Assembly: GCA_024235415.1 (NCBI GenBank)
Contig: JACKML010000015.1
Location: 1 to 34,845, forward strand
Direction of reading: 5' to 3'
From: Chromatiaceae bacterium
Lineage (GTDB): Bacteria > Pseudomonadota > Gammaproteobacteria > Chromatiales > Chromatiaceae
Length of the DNA stretch: 34,845 nucleotides
Shown: in pieces, positions 15,324-22,678 of the stretch
Layout of the letters: every line of letters begins with the position of its first letter
Position numbering within the stretch: position 1 is the first letter of the stretch
Position numbers and translations under genes: made by a program
Notes under the pieces: generated by a model
Databases searched by the model: none
The model's input: only the letters and a program-made list of their open reading frames with translations
Told to the model about the DNA's origin: nothing

Positions 15324-16106
15324 TCAGTCGAACAGGGGAAACGCCGCCGGTGCCGGTATCGAGAACTCCTCGGGGTACCATACGCGCTCGAAGTACAGGC
15401 CGTCCGGTGGCGCCGTGACGCCGCCGAGCGTGCGATCGCGCAACCCCAGAACCTCGGCCGCCCACTCCACCGGCCTTTCTCCACGCCCGATGGCCAGCAG
15501 CACACCGGCGATATTGCGGATCATGTGGTGCAGAAAGGCGTTGGCATGGACCCTGACCTCGATCAGGTCACCCCGCCGCACGACACTCAGGCTGTGCAGC
15601 GTGCGCACCGGGCTTTTCGCCTGGCAGCCAAGCGCCCGGTAGCTGGAGAAGTCGTGGGTACCGACCAGTGCCTGACCCGCCGCGTGCATCATGTCCGAAT
15701 CGAGTGGACGGTGTGACCAGGTCGCGCGCCCCGCCAGCAGGCTGCTGCGCGCCGGGCGGTCAAGAATCAGGTAGCGGTAGCGGCGCGAGCACGCCGAAAA
15801 ACGCGCGTGAAACGTCTCATCGACCAGCTGTGCCCAGGAGACGGCCACGGTCGCCGGCAGATTCACATTGGCGCCCAGCAACCAGTTGCGCGGTTCCCGA
15901 ACCGCCACGGTATCAAAGTGCACCACCTGGCCGACCGCATGCACACCGGTATCGGTGCGTCCGGCACAGACCACCCGGACCGGATGTGCCGCGACCCTGG
16001 TCAACGCCGACTCCACCGCTGCCTGAACAGTACTGACGTCGTGCCGCTGCACCTGCCAGCCTTTGAAGGCACTGCCGTCGTATTCGATACCCAGAGCGAT
16101 TCGCAT
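15324..16106 (-). CDS. truA: tRNA pseudouridine(38-40) synthase
   Basis: Converts uridines 38-40 of the tRNA anticodon arm to pseudouridine. The start ATG at 16106 gives 260 residues and the canonical MRIALGIEYDGSAFKGWQ N-terminus. The catalytic aspartate is Asp52 in CAGRTDTGVHAVGQ, and RYRYLILDRPARSSL is also typical. The ATG follows immediately after the seven-T run of the fimV terminator, so there is no Shine-Dalgarno; translation must tolerate a leaderless or very short leader, or depend on readthrough. Upstream in-frame TTG at 16145 would run through the terminator hairpin and is rejected. The fimV-truA-trpF order matches Pseudomonas. Confidence 0.94.
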   Translation of the reverse strand: MRIALGIEYDGSAFKGWQVQRHDVSTVQAAVESALTRVAAHPVRVVCAGRTDTGVHAVGQVVHFDTVAVREPRNWLLGANVNLPATVAVSWAQLVDETFHARFSACSRRYRYLILDRPARSSLLAGRATWSHRPLDSDMMHAAGQALVGTHDFSSYRALGCQAKSPVRTLHSLSVVRRGDLIEVRVHANAFLHHMIRNIAGVLLAIGRGERPVEWAAEVLGLRDRTLGGVTAPPDGLYFERVWYPEEFSIPAPAAFPLFD

Positions 16107-16134
16107 AAAAAAACAAGGGCGCCTGCCGGCGCCC
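16107..16134 (-). terminator. fimV intrinsic terminator abutting the truA start
   Basis: On the minus strand a perfect 7-bp GC stem, GGGCGCC (16134-16128) with GGCGCCC (16123-16117), loop GGCA, is followed by TTG and seven T (16113-16107). The truA ATG begins at the next base, 16106. It lies 42 bases past the fimV stop at 16177. Confidence 0.85.
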
Positions 16135-16176
16135 CGTCCAATCAAGATCGGGCGATTATTGCATCATCCAGACTGC

Positions 16177-19100
16177 TCATCCCAGCTGCGACAGGAGCTT
16201 CTCGGCATTGCCCTTCTGCTCGTCGTTGCCTTCGCCGAGCACCTCTTCGAGGATACTGCGTGCGCCGTCCTGATCACCCATCTCGACGTAGGCGCGCGCC
16301 AGGTCGAGTTTGGTGGTGATATCGTCTTCGTCGCCGTCGGCATCGACTGCCGAACCGAAGTCGAGAATCTCCGCCCCGGCATCCTCGACATCGTCCGCAT
16401 CGACCGACTCGTCGAGACTGATCGGCTGATCCAGACCCTCGGCAGCGCCCGACGTATCTTCATAGACGAGTCCCATACTGCCACCCGGCGTTGCCGAAGG
16501 CGTGTCCTCGGGCGGCGTATCCAGATCGGAATCGAGCACCGAAAGGTCACTCAATTCGTCCAATTGGGCCTGCAACTCGTCGGCGCTGAACTCGGAATCC
16601 AGACTGAGGGTCGATCCTTCGGCATCCACCGCTGCCTCGGCTTCGGCAATCATGCTGTCGAGATTGAACGAATCGCTGACACTGTCTTCCTCGACCGGCT
16701 CCACGTCGGCGGTGTCTGCCTTGTCGGCCTCTGGCAGCGCGAAATCCAGCGAGTCGAGTTCGTCCAGCGAGATGCTGGCCGGCGTTTCAGGCATCGTCGA
16801 CTCGCTCAGACTGGACTCTTCGTCAAGGTCGAGCAGGATCGATACCTCCGACGGTGCCTCGAGATCGTTGGAATCGGTGCTGTCTTCATCATAGGCAGCC
16901 GTCAGTTCAGACAGCTCCAGGTCGTCGAGCGACAAGGTGTCATCGTCCACCGCCTTGGCGGCTGCCCCGGCGGCCGCCGCTGCGGCCAGCCCGGCCAGTT
17001 TGGCGCCACGCCGACCGGTCGCCTGGGCAAACAACGGATTGTCCGGCGCGAGTTCGCGGCCCATGTCGAGCGCCCTGGCCCAGGCATCTTCGTCCACCGT
17101 ATCCTGGCCGGCATCGACCATCTCCTGTGCGAGCTCACTGAAGGTCTGCGCATTGCGCGTGGCGTAATGCACTTCGAGCAGCTTGTGTTTCAGTGCGAGG
17201 CGGTCAGGGTCACGCTCCATTGCCTGGCGCAACAGATCCTCCGCCTGCTGATAGCGGCCATAGGCGATATACACATCCGCCTCCGAAACCGGGTCCACTT
17301 CACCGGTCTCGTCGTGCAACGCATCGATATCACTTGGCGAGAACTCATCGAGGAAGGAACTGTCTGGCAGCTCATCCAGGGCAGCGGCATCGAGCCCCGG
17401 TTGATCCACTGCCGGCAGTTCCCGGTCAGCACTCGCCGGGGCGGCCGCCGCCACGGCAGTACCGGTGGCCGTGCGACGGCGACCGCGCGTTGACAACCAT
17501 CCGATCAGCGCCAACAGCGTGATACCGCCGGCTGCGATCGGCACTATGTTCTGTTCGATCATGCTCGCAAGCGGCTTGGGCAGCTTGAACATGCCGTCGG
17601 ACACTGCAGCGGGCAGGGGCGACTCGTCGGGCGGAGTCTCTGCCGCCGGCTGCTCGACGGCAACCTGAGGCCCTGCTGACGACACCGTATCCGGAGCAGC
17701 AACCTGGCCAGTTTCGCCGGGTCCCTCGATCACCACGACATTCGACTCGGGCAATACCTGCACCGCCTCGACGGCCGTCTCAGCAATCGCACCGGGTGTC
17801 GCGTCGACCAGCGGCACCGGTTCCGAGTCCGGCGCCATCGTCGCCGAACCCGGCACCTCGACACTTCCGCCCATCACGATGCGATCGGGATCGATCTGCG
17901 GAGGAATATCCTGAATACCCGGCGCCTGAGCACCTCCGCCCAGTACGATGCGATCCGGATCGATCTGCGGGGGGATGTCCTGAATCCTGTACCCGACTAC
18001 CGGCGCTTTCGCCGCGCCCGTCAATTCCGCCACCGCCTGATCCACGGCCTGCGCAACCTCTGCCTTCGCATCGGCGGCTGCCGGATCGACCTGATTGGCG
18101 AGCACCACCTCGGGGACCTCGGCTTCGGCCGGCGCCGCTGCGGCGGGCACCTCGGCTTCCTCACTGACGACGCGGTCCTGCAGTTGCGCAAGCTGGTCGT
18201 CCTTGAGCGTCAACAGCTTCTGCATGTTCTGCAGCCGCTCCTGCAGGTCGTCAACCTGCGAACGCAGGGTCTCGGCCTCCTGGCGGGAAGTCTCGGCATT
18301 TTCGCGAGCCGCAATCAGACGCGAGCTCAAATCGCTGGATGTCGTTGCCGTGGCATTGTCATCACCGGCACCCGCTTCACCCACGCCTTCGGGCCTCGCC
18401 GTGGCAATCCGCAACTGATCCTGCGCATCCGCTTCCGTCGCGCCCGAGGTCGTCGACGCCGTATCGGCGGCCGCCTGCTCGGCCGCACTCTGCAACTTCT
18501 CATTGCGTTGCGCCAGCCATGCATCCTGCTGCTGACGGTAAGCCTGCCGGGCCTCCTGGCGACTCAATTGCTGGATTTCGGCGGCACTCGGCACGCGCAG
18601 GATCTGGCCTTTGCGCAGGCGATTGATATTGCCGTCGACGAAGGCGTTCGGATTGGCATTGAGCAGTGCAATCATCATCTGCTCCATGCTCACACCGCGC
18701 GGCCGCACCTGCTTGGCGATACTCCAGGCGGTGTCATTGGCCTTGACCGGGCCGTACTCGGAGCCACCGGCCGCCATCTCAGACTGCGCCGTGACAGCCG
18801 TTTTTGCCGTCGGCGCGGCCGGCCGCGCCGGTGCAGCCGCCGCGGGAACCGGGGTGGTACGACGCGTCTGTGGCGCCGGCGTCACCTGGGGCGGACGACG
18901 CTTGGTCGTCGTCGGTGGGTCGAGCAATACGGTGTATTCGCGCAGCAAACGACCGTTCGGCCAGTTCACTTCGACAAGAAAATTCAGAAAAGGCTCGCGG
19001 ATCGGGAATTCCGAGGTCACCCGGATGACCGTTGCACCCTTTGCGGTGAGCGCGGGCTCGAACTTGAGCAGCGACAGGTAGAACGGCCGGTCCACGCCGG

Positions 19101-19302
19101 CACGCGCGAAGGCGTCAGTGTCCGCCAGCTTGACCCGAACTGTGTCCAGCTCTTCCGCCTGAACCGAAAGCAGGGTGATATCGCCGCTGAAATTCTGATT
19201 CAAACCCGATTTCGAGCTGAGTTCGCCCAGACCGAGCGCGTGAACAGGAACACTCACGGTCCCCAATGCGAGTGAAACCGCCAAAGCCAACTTGCGGACC
19301 AT
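16177..19302 (-). CDS. fimV: FimV-type polar hub protein with LysM domain
   Basis: Inner-membrane, peptidoglycan-binding protein that in Pseudomonas organises type IV pilus and polar functions. The ATG at 19302 has GGAGG four bases upstream; the product is 1041 residues. Domains in order are: signal peptide (1-22), FimV N-terminal domain (about 23-130, LGLGELSSKSGLNQNFSGDI), Pro/Ala linker, LysM (about 184-238), coiled coil rich in Gln/Glu/Leu (about 315-375), a 23-residue tandem duplication (about 439-479), one transmembrane helix (about 582-602), a very acidic Asp/Glu/Ser region with TPR-like stretches, and the conserved C-terminal FimV helix motif LDLARAYVEMGDQDGARSIL. It has its own promoter and terminator. 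The acidic middle is low complexity, and its exact length should be treated with care. Confidence 0.92.
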   Translation of the reverse strand: MVRKLALAVSLALGTVSVPVHALGLGELSSKSGLNQNFSGDITLLSVQAEELDTVRVKLADTDAFARAGVDRPFYLSLLKFEPALTAKGATVIRVTSEFPIREPFLNFLVEVNWPNGRLLREYTVLLDPPTTTKRRPPQVTPAPQTRRTTPVPAAAAPARPAAPTAKTAVTAQSEMAAGGSEYGPVKANDTAWSIAKQVRPRGVSMEQMMIALLNANPNAFVDGNINRLRKGQILRVPSAAEIQQLSRQEARQAYRQQQDAWLAQRNEKLQSAAEQAAADTASTTSGATEADAQDQLRIATARPEGVGEAGAGDDNATATTSSDLSSRLIAARENAETSRQEAETLRSQVDDLQERLQNMQKLLTLKDDQLAQLQDRVVSEEAEVPAAAAPAEAEVPEVVLANQVDPAAADAKAEVAQAVDQAVAELTGAAKAPVVGYRIQDIPPQIDPDRIVLGGGAQAPGIQDIPPQIDPDRIVMGGSVEVPGSATMAPDSEPVPLVDATPGAIAETAVEAVQVLPESNVVVIEGPGETGQVAAPDTVSSAGPQVAVEQPAAETPPDESPLPAAVSDGMFKLPKPLASMIEQNIVPIAAGGITLLALIGWLSTRGRRRTATGTAVAAAAPASADRELPAVDQPGLDAAALDELPDSSFLDEFSPSDIDALHDETGEVDPVSEADVYIAYGRYQQAEDLLRQAMERDPDRLALKHKLLEVHYATRNAQTFSELAQEMVDAGQDTVDEDAWARALDMGRELAPDNPLFAQATGRRGAKLAGLAAAAAAGAAAKAVDDDTLSLDDLELSELTAAYDEDSTDSNDLEAPSEVSILLDLDEESSLSESTMPETPASISLDELDSLDFALPEADKADTADVEPVEEDSVSDSFNLDSMIAEAEAAVDAEGSTLSLDSEFSADELQAQLDELSDLSVLDSDLDTPPEDTPSATPGGSMGLVYEDTSGAAEGLDQPISLDESVDADDVEDAGAEILDFGSAVDADGDEDDITTKLDLARAYVEMGDQDGARSILEEVLGEGNDEQKGNAEKLLSQLG
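17866..17985 (-). repeat. Two-copy 69-bp tandem repeat inside fimV
   Basis: Two copies, offset by exactly 69 bases (23 codons), encode IQDIPPQIDPDRIV followed by LGGGAQAPG or MGGSVEVPG. The first 51 bases of each copy are nearly identical. They lie in the periplasmic linker between the coiled coil and the transmembrane helix. Confidence 0.9.
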
Positions 19303-19388
19303 GGATCCTCCCTCAGGTGCTTCGTCGCCCCGATTTCGTGGCTGCCCGGTCAATCCCAAACCGGTGATTGCAACCAAGAACCGATGAA

Positions 19389-19417
19389 TTTAGTTCGGCT
19401 TACTATAGCCGAGTCAA
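19389..19417 (-). promoter_or_regulatory. Probable fimV promoter with inverted repeat in the spacer
   Basis: On the minus strand TTGACT (19417-19412), a 17-base spacer, then ACTAAA (19394-19389). The spacer holds CGGCT-N6-AGCCG, which could bind a regulator. It lies about 90 bases before the fimV ATG at 19302. Confidence 0.55.
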
Positions 19418-19443
19418 GGTGTCCTACCAACGCTACTAGCGGC

Positions 19444-19482
19444 AAAAAGCCCCGGGACTGAAATGTCTCCGGGGCTTTTTTT
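19444..19482. terminator. Strong terminator between asd and fimV
   Basis: A 12-bp stem AAAAAGCCCCGG (19444-19455) with CCGGGGCTTTTT (19469-19480) and a 13-base loop. T-runs exist on both strands, seven on the plus and five on the minus. It ends the leu-asd transcript on the minus strand and isolates fimV, whose promoter follows. Confidence 0.85.
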
Positions 19483-19511
19483 CATCCAGGCGGTGAAAGC
19501 TGTGAACAGCG

Positions 19512-20627
19512 TCACCGCTCCAGCAGGATACGCAACATCCGGCGCAGCGGTTCTGCCGCACCCCACAGGAGCTGGTCACCGACCGTGAACGCGTTCAGGA
19601 ACTCGTTGCCGAGATTCATTTTGCGCAGACGCCCGACCGGCACCGTCAACGTCCCGGTCACATTGGCGGGCGTCAGTTCACGGATACTCGCCGCCCGGTC
19701 GTTGGGCACGACTTTGGACCAGGGATTCGCCTCGTCGAGCATTTGCTCGATCTCATCCAGCGGCACGTCCTTCTTGAGCTTTATCGTCAATGCCTGGCTG
19801 TGGCAGCGCATCGCCCCAATGCGCACGCAGGTACCGTCGATCGGTACCGGATTTGCGCTGCGACCGAGGATCTTGTTGGTCTCGGCGAACCCCTTCCATT
19901 CCTCCTTGCTCTGACCGTTTTCCAACGCCACGTCGATCCACGGGATCAGGCTTCCGGCCAACGGCACACCGAAGTTTTCGGTCGGGTATTCGGCACTGCG
20001 CAGCGTCTGCGTCACCTTGCGATCAATATCGAGGATCGCCGATGCGGGGTCTGAGAGCAGATCGGAAACGCTTCGCTGCAGCACGCCCATCTGGCCGAGC
20101 AGTTCACGCATGTTCTTGGCGCCCGCACCGGAGGCCGCCTGGTAGGTCATCGAGGTCGCCCATTCGACCAGATCGGCGTTGAACAGGCCGCCCAGCGCCA
20201 TCAGCATCAAGCTGACCGTGCAATTGCCGCCGATGAAATCTTTCTTGCCGTCCGCCAGCGCCTGCTCGATAACCGGCAGATTGACCGGGTCGAGGATGAT
20301 CACCGCGTCCTTGTCCATACGCAGTGCCGAAGCGGCATCGATCCAGTAGCCCTGCCATCCCGACTTGCGCAACTCGGCGAACACCTGCTTGGTGTAGTCG
20401 CCGCCCTGGCAGGTAACGATGGCATCCATCTGGCGCAGTGCCGCAATATCCGCTGCATCCTGCAACGCGGCGATCGGCTTGCCGACGTCCGGACCTGGCT
20501 GGCCCGCTTGTGACGTGGTGAAGAACACCGGTTCGTCGATGTGCGCAAAGTCGTTCTCTTCGCGCATCCGGTCCATCAGCACCGAACCGACCATGCCCCG
20601 CCAACCTACAAAACCGACTCTTTTCAT
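19512..20627 (-). CDS. asd: Aspartate-semialdehyde dehydrogenase
   Basis: Reduces aspartyl phosphate to the semialdehyde that feeds lysine/diaminopimelate, threonine and methionine synthesis. The ATG at 20627 has GGAG two bases upstream and gives 371 residues; the frame is open upstream, to 20747, but there it overlaps the leuB end and lacks family sequence. The N-terminal MKRVGFVGWRGMVGSVLMDRM is the NADP-binding motif of the gammaproteobacterial class; Cys136 in GGNCTVS is the nucleophile and the RCHSQALT histidine is the acid/base. It is last in the leuC-leuD-leuB-asd series, as in Pseudomonas. Confidence 0.96.
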   Translation of the reverse strand: MKRVGFVGWRGMVGSVLMDRMREENDFAHIDEPVFFTTSQAGQPGPDVGKPIAALQDAADIAALRQMDAIVTCQGGDYTKQVFAELRKSGWQGYWIDAASALRMDKDAVIILDPVNLPVIEQALADGKKDFIGGNCTVSLMLMALGGLFNADLVEWATSMTYQAASGAGAKNMRELLGQMGVLQRSVSDLLSDPASAILDIDRKVTQTLRSAEYPTENFGVPLAGSLIPWIDVALENGQSKEEWKGFAETNKILGRSANPVPIDGTCVRIGAMRCHSQALTIKLKKDVPLDEIEQMLDEANPWSKVVPNDRAASIRELTPANVTGTLTVPVGRLRKMNLGNEFLNAFTVGDQLLWGAAEPLRRMLRILLER

Positions 20628-20707
20628 TGCTCCACCCTTCAACTTGGCGTTTCGAGGCGCCGATACCGCGCGGCCAACCCCGGGCCCCGCCCTGATTACT
20701 GCCTTGA

Positions 20708-21781
20708 CTAAAGCGCCGCGACCAGCGCGTCGCCCATCCCCTCGCAATTCACCTCGGTCATGCCCTCGGACATGATGTCGGGTGTACGCAATCCCTTGTC
20801 GAGCACCGCCACCACGGCTTTTTCGATACGGTCCGCCATGCCGGCCTCATTGAGGCTGTAGCGCAGCATCATCGCCACCGAGAGGATGGTCGCCAGCGGA
20901 TTGGCAATACCCTTGCCGGCAATGTCCGGCGCCGAGCCGTGGATCGGCTCGTACATCCCCTGACCCTTTTCGTTCAACGAGGCCGACGGCAGCATGCCAA
21001 TAGAACCCGTGAGCATCGCCGCCGCGTCGGACAGGATGTCACCGAACATGTTGGTGGTGACCATCACATCGAACTGCTTCGGCCACTTCACCAGTTGCAT
21101 CGCCGCGTTGTCGACGTACATGTGCGACAGCTCGATCTGAGGGTATTCGGACTTGACCACACGCGTCGCCACCTCACGCCATAACTCGGTGCACTCCAGG
21201 ACATTGGCCTTGTCCACAGAGCACAACCGCTTGCCCCGCTTCATGGCGATCTCGCAGGCCGAACGGACGATGCGCTCGATCTCGTGCTCGGCGTACACCA
21301 GGGTGTTGAAGCCCTGGCGCTCTCCATTTTCCAGCGTGCGGATACCTCGTGGCTGGCCGAAATAGATCCCGCCGGTGAGCTCGCGCACGATCATGATGTC
21401 GAGGCCGGACACGATCTCCGGACGCAGGCTGGATGCGCTGGCCAACTGCGGATACAGGATTGCCGGACGCAGATTGGAAAACAGTCCCAACCCGGCGCGC
21501 AGCCCCAGCAGGCCTTTTTCGGGCCGCACCGCGATGTCGAGCGGCTCCCACTTCGGCCCGCCGACAGCACCGAGCAATACTGCGTCGGCCTCGCGAGCCA
21601 TCGCCAGCGTGGACTCCGGCAACGGGGAGCCGGCTGCATCATAGGCCGCACCGCCGATCAGTCCCTCGTCGAGCTCGACGTCCAGGCCTTCGCCGGCCAG
21701 ATGGTCCAGAACCTTGACCGCCTCGGCCACGATTTCCGGGCCGATGCCGTCACCCGGCAACACCAATACGCGTTTAGTCAT
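20708..21781 (-). CDS. leuB: 3-isopropylmalate dehydrogenase
   Basis: NAD-dependent oxidative decarboxylase giving 2-ketoisocaproate in leucine synthesis. The chosen ATG is 21781, with AGGA seven bases upstream (357 residues); an in-frame TTG two codons earlier is not needed. Family motifs are LVLPGDGIGPEI, the arginine-containing LTGGIYFGQPRG, and NMFGDILSDAAAMLTGSIGMLPSASL. It overlaps a 21-codon reading frame by four bases (ATGA), so translation may be coupled. The gap to leuD is 116 bases. Confidence 0.96.
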   Translation of the reverse strand: MTKRVLVLPGDGIGPEIVAEAVKVLDHLAGEGLDVELDEGLIGGAAYDAAGSPLPESTLAMAREADAVLLGAVGGPKWEPLDIAVRPEKGLLGLRAGLGLFSNLRPAILYPQLASASSLRPEIVSGLDIMIVRELTGGIYFGQPRGIRTLENGERQGFNTLVYAEHEIERIVRSACEIAMKRGKRLCSVDKANVLECTELWREVATRVVKSEYPQIELSHMYVDNAAMQLVKWPKQFDVMVTTNMFGDILSDAAAMLTGSIGMLPSASLNEKGQGMYEPIHGSAPDIAGKGIANPLATILSVAMMLRYSLNEAGMADRIEKAVVAVLDKGLRTPDIMSEGMTEVNCEGMGDALVAAL

Positions 21782-21843
21782 GGGCAAATCCTACAAAGGA
21801 CGCAACACGTGCGAGGCCGCCAGGGGCGTTGACCTTGCACCAT
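21778..21843 (-). CDS. Possible 21-residue Cys-rich leader peptide of leuB
   Basis: In the leuD-leuB gap an ATG at 21843, with AAGGA five bases upstream, opens a 21-codon frame whose TGA overlaps the leuB ATG (ATGA). The peptide is Arg/Pro-rich and ends TCCVLCRICP, with four cysteines in a CC-x2-C-x2-C pattern. It has no leucine run, so a classical leucine attenuation peptide is unlikely; it has only one Leu. The frame is short enough to arise by chance. The ribosome-binding site and exact overlap are the reasons to list it. Confidence 0.35.
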   Translation of the reverse strand: MVQGQRPWRPRTCCVLCRICP

Positions 21844-21897
21844 CCGTGTCCTTCGTTTCCCTCCTGTTGAATTCGAAAAAATACGCCTGCGCTGCAC

Positions 21898-22536
21898 TCA
21901 GTCAAACAGCCAGGGCGCCTGTTGCTGCCGACGTTCCTCGTAGGCGCGTATATCGTCCACATGCTGCAGCGTGAGGCCAATATCATCGAGGCCTTCGAGC
22001 AGGCAGTGTTTGCGAAATGCATCGACATCGAAACCGATGGGCGCCGCTTCGCCAACGCGGATCTGCTGCACCTCGAGATCAATGGTCAGTTCGAGTGCAT
22101 GGCTGCCATTGGCCTGTTCGAACAGGCGATCGACGGTGGCTGCATTGAGCACAATCGGCAACAGGCCGTTCTTGAAACTGTTGTTGAAAAAGATATCGGC
22201 GTAGCTTGGCGCGATGATCACCTTGAATCCGTAGTCCTCGAGTGCCCATGGCGCGTGCTCGCGCGACGAGCCGCAGCCGAAATTCTCGCGCGTCAACAGG
22301 ATGCTCGCCCCGGCGTAGCGCGGATCGTTCAACACGAAGTCAGGATTGGTGGGACGCGCACTGTTGTCCATGCCAGGCTCACCGTGGTCGAGGTAGCGCC
22401 ACTCGTCAAACAGATTGGGGCCAAACCCGGTGCGCTTGATCGACTTCAGGAACTGCTTGGGAATGATCGCGTCGGTATCCACGTTCGACCGATCCAAAGG
22501 GCACACAATGCCGGTGAATGTCTGAAACTTGTCCAT
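21898..22536 (-). CDS. leuD: 3-isopropylmalate dehydratase small subunit
   Basis: Swivel-domain partner of LeuC, isomerising 2- to 3-isopropylmalate. The ATG at 22536 has GAGG five bases upstream and yields 212 residues; the upstream open frame has no family similarity. The N-terminal FTGIVCPLDRSNVDTDAIIP and the GCGSSREHAPWAL motif with FNNSFKNGLLPI are diagnostic. It starts two bases after the stop of a small lipoprotein gene, and its ribosome-binding site lies inside that gene. Confidence 0.97.
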   Translation of the reverse strand: MDKFQTFTGIVCPLDRSNVDTDAIIPKQFLKSIKRTGFGPNLFDEWRYLDHGEPGMDNSARPTNPDFVLNDPRYAGASILLTRENFGCGSSREHAPWALEDYGFKVIIAPSYADIFFNNSFKNGLLPIVLNAATVDRLFEQANGSHALELTIDLEVQQIRVGEAAPIGFDVDAFRKHCLLEGLDDIGLTLQHVDDIRAYEERRQQQAPWLFD

Positions 22537-22538
22537 AG

Positions 22539-22670
22539 CTACCTCACGGCGTCTTCGATCGCCTCGCCGGCGTTGGTGATATCGCGGCCGACCCCCTTGA
22601 TGGTTTCGCAACCCGCCGACCCCAGCAGCAGGGCCATCAACACGCTCAGACCGATCAGCTGTTTCATCAT
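22539..22670 (-). CDS. Entericidin A/B-like small lipoprotein
   Basis: A 43-residue protein between leuC and leuD, found by reading the gap. It starts with two Met codons (22670 and 22667), has a hydrophobic signal LIGLSVLMALLLGSAGC with a lipobox (GSAG|C, Cys21), and a mature tail of 23 residues, ETIKGVGRDITNAGEAIED then AVR. The pattern Cys-x-Thr-x-x-Gly-x-Gly-x-Asp-Ile and Gly-x-Ala-Ile-Glu matches entericidin-family lipoproteins (EcnA/EcnB antidote/toxin pair). It starts eight bases after the leuC stop and ends two before leuD, so it belongs to the leu operon. Whether it is toxic, protective or only structural cannot be told. Confidence 0.8.
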   Translation of the reverse strand: MMKQLIGLSVLMALLLGSAGCETIKGVGRDITNAGEAIEDAVR

Positions 22671-22678
22671 TACCCCAC

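Noticed and set aside
16063..17493. Long plus-strand open frame opposite the fimV 3' half
   Set aside because: A product of biased Asp/Glu/Ala codons on the other strand; no ribosome-binding site or recognisable motif, and fimV is certain.
20628..20747. Longer N-terminus of Asd from 20747
   Set aside because: The extension overlaps the end of leuB and has no family sequence; ATG 20627 has a ribosome-binding site and the NADP motif right after it.
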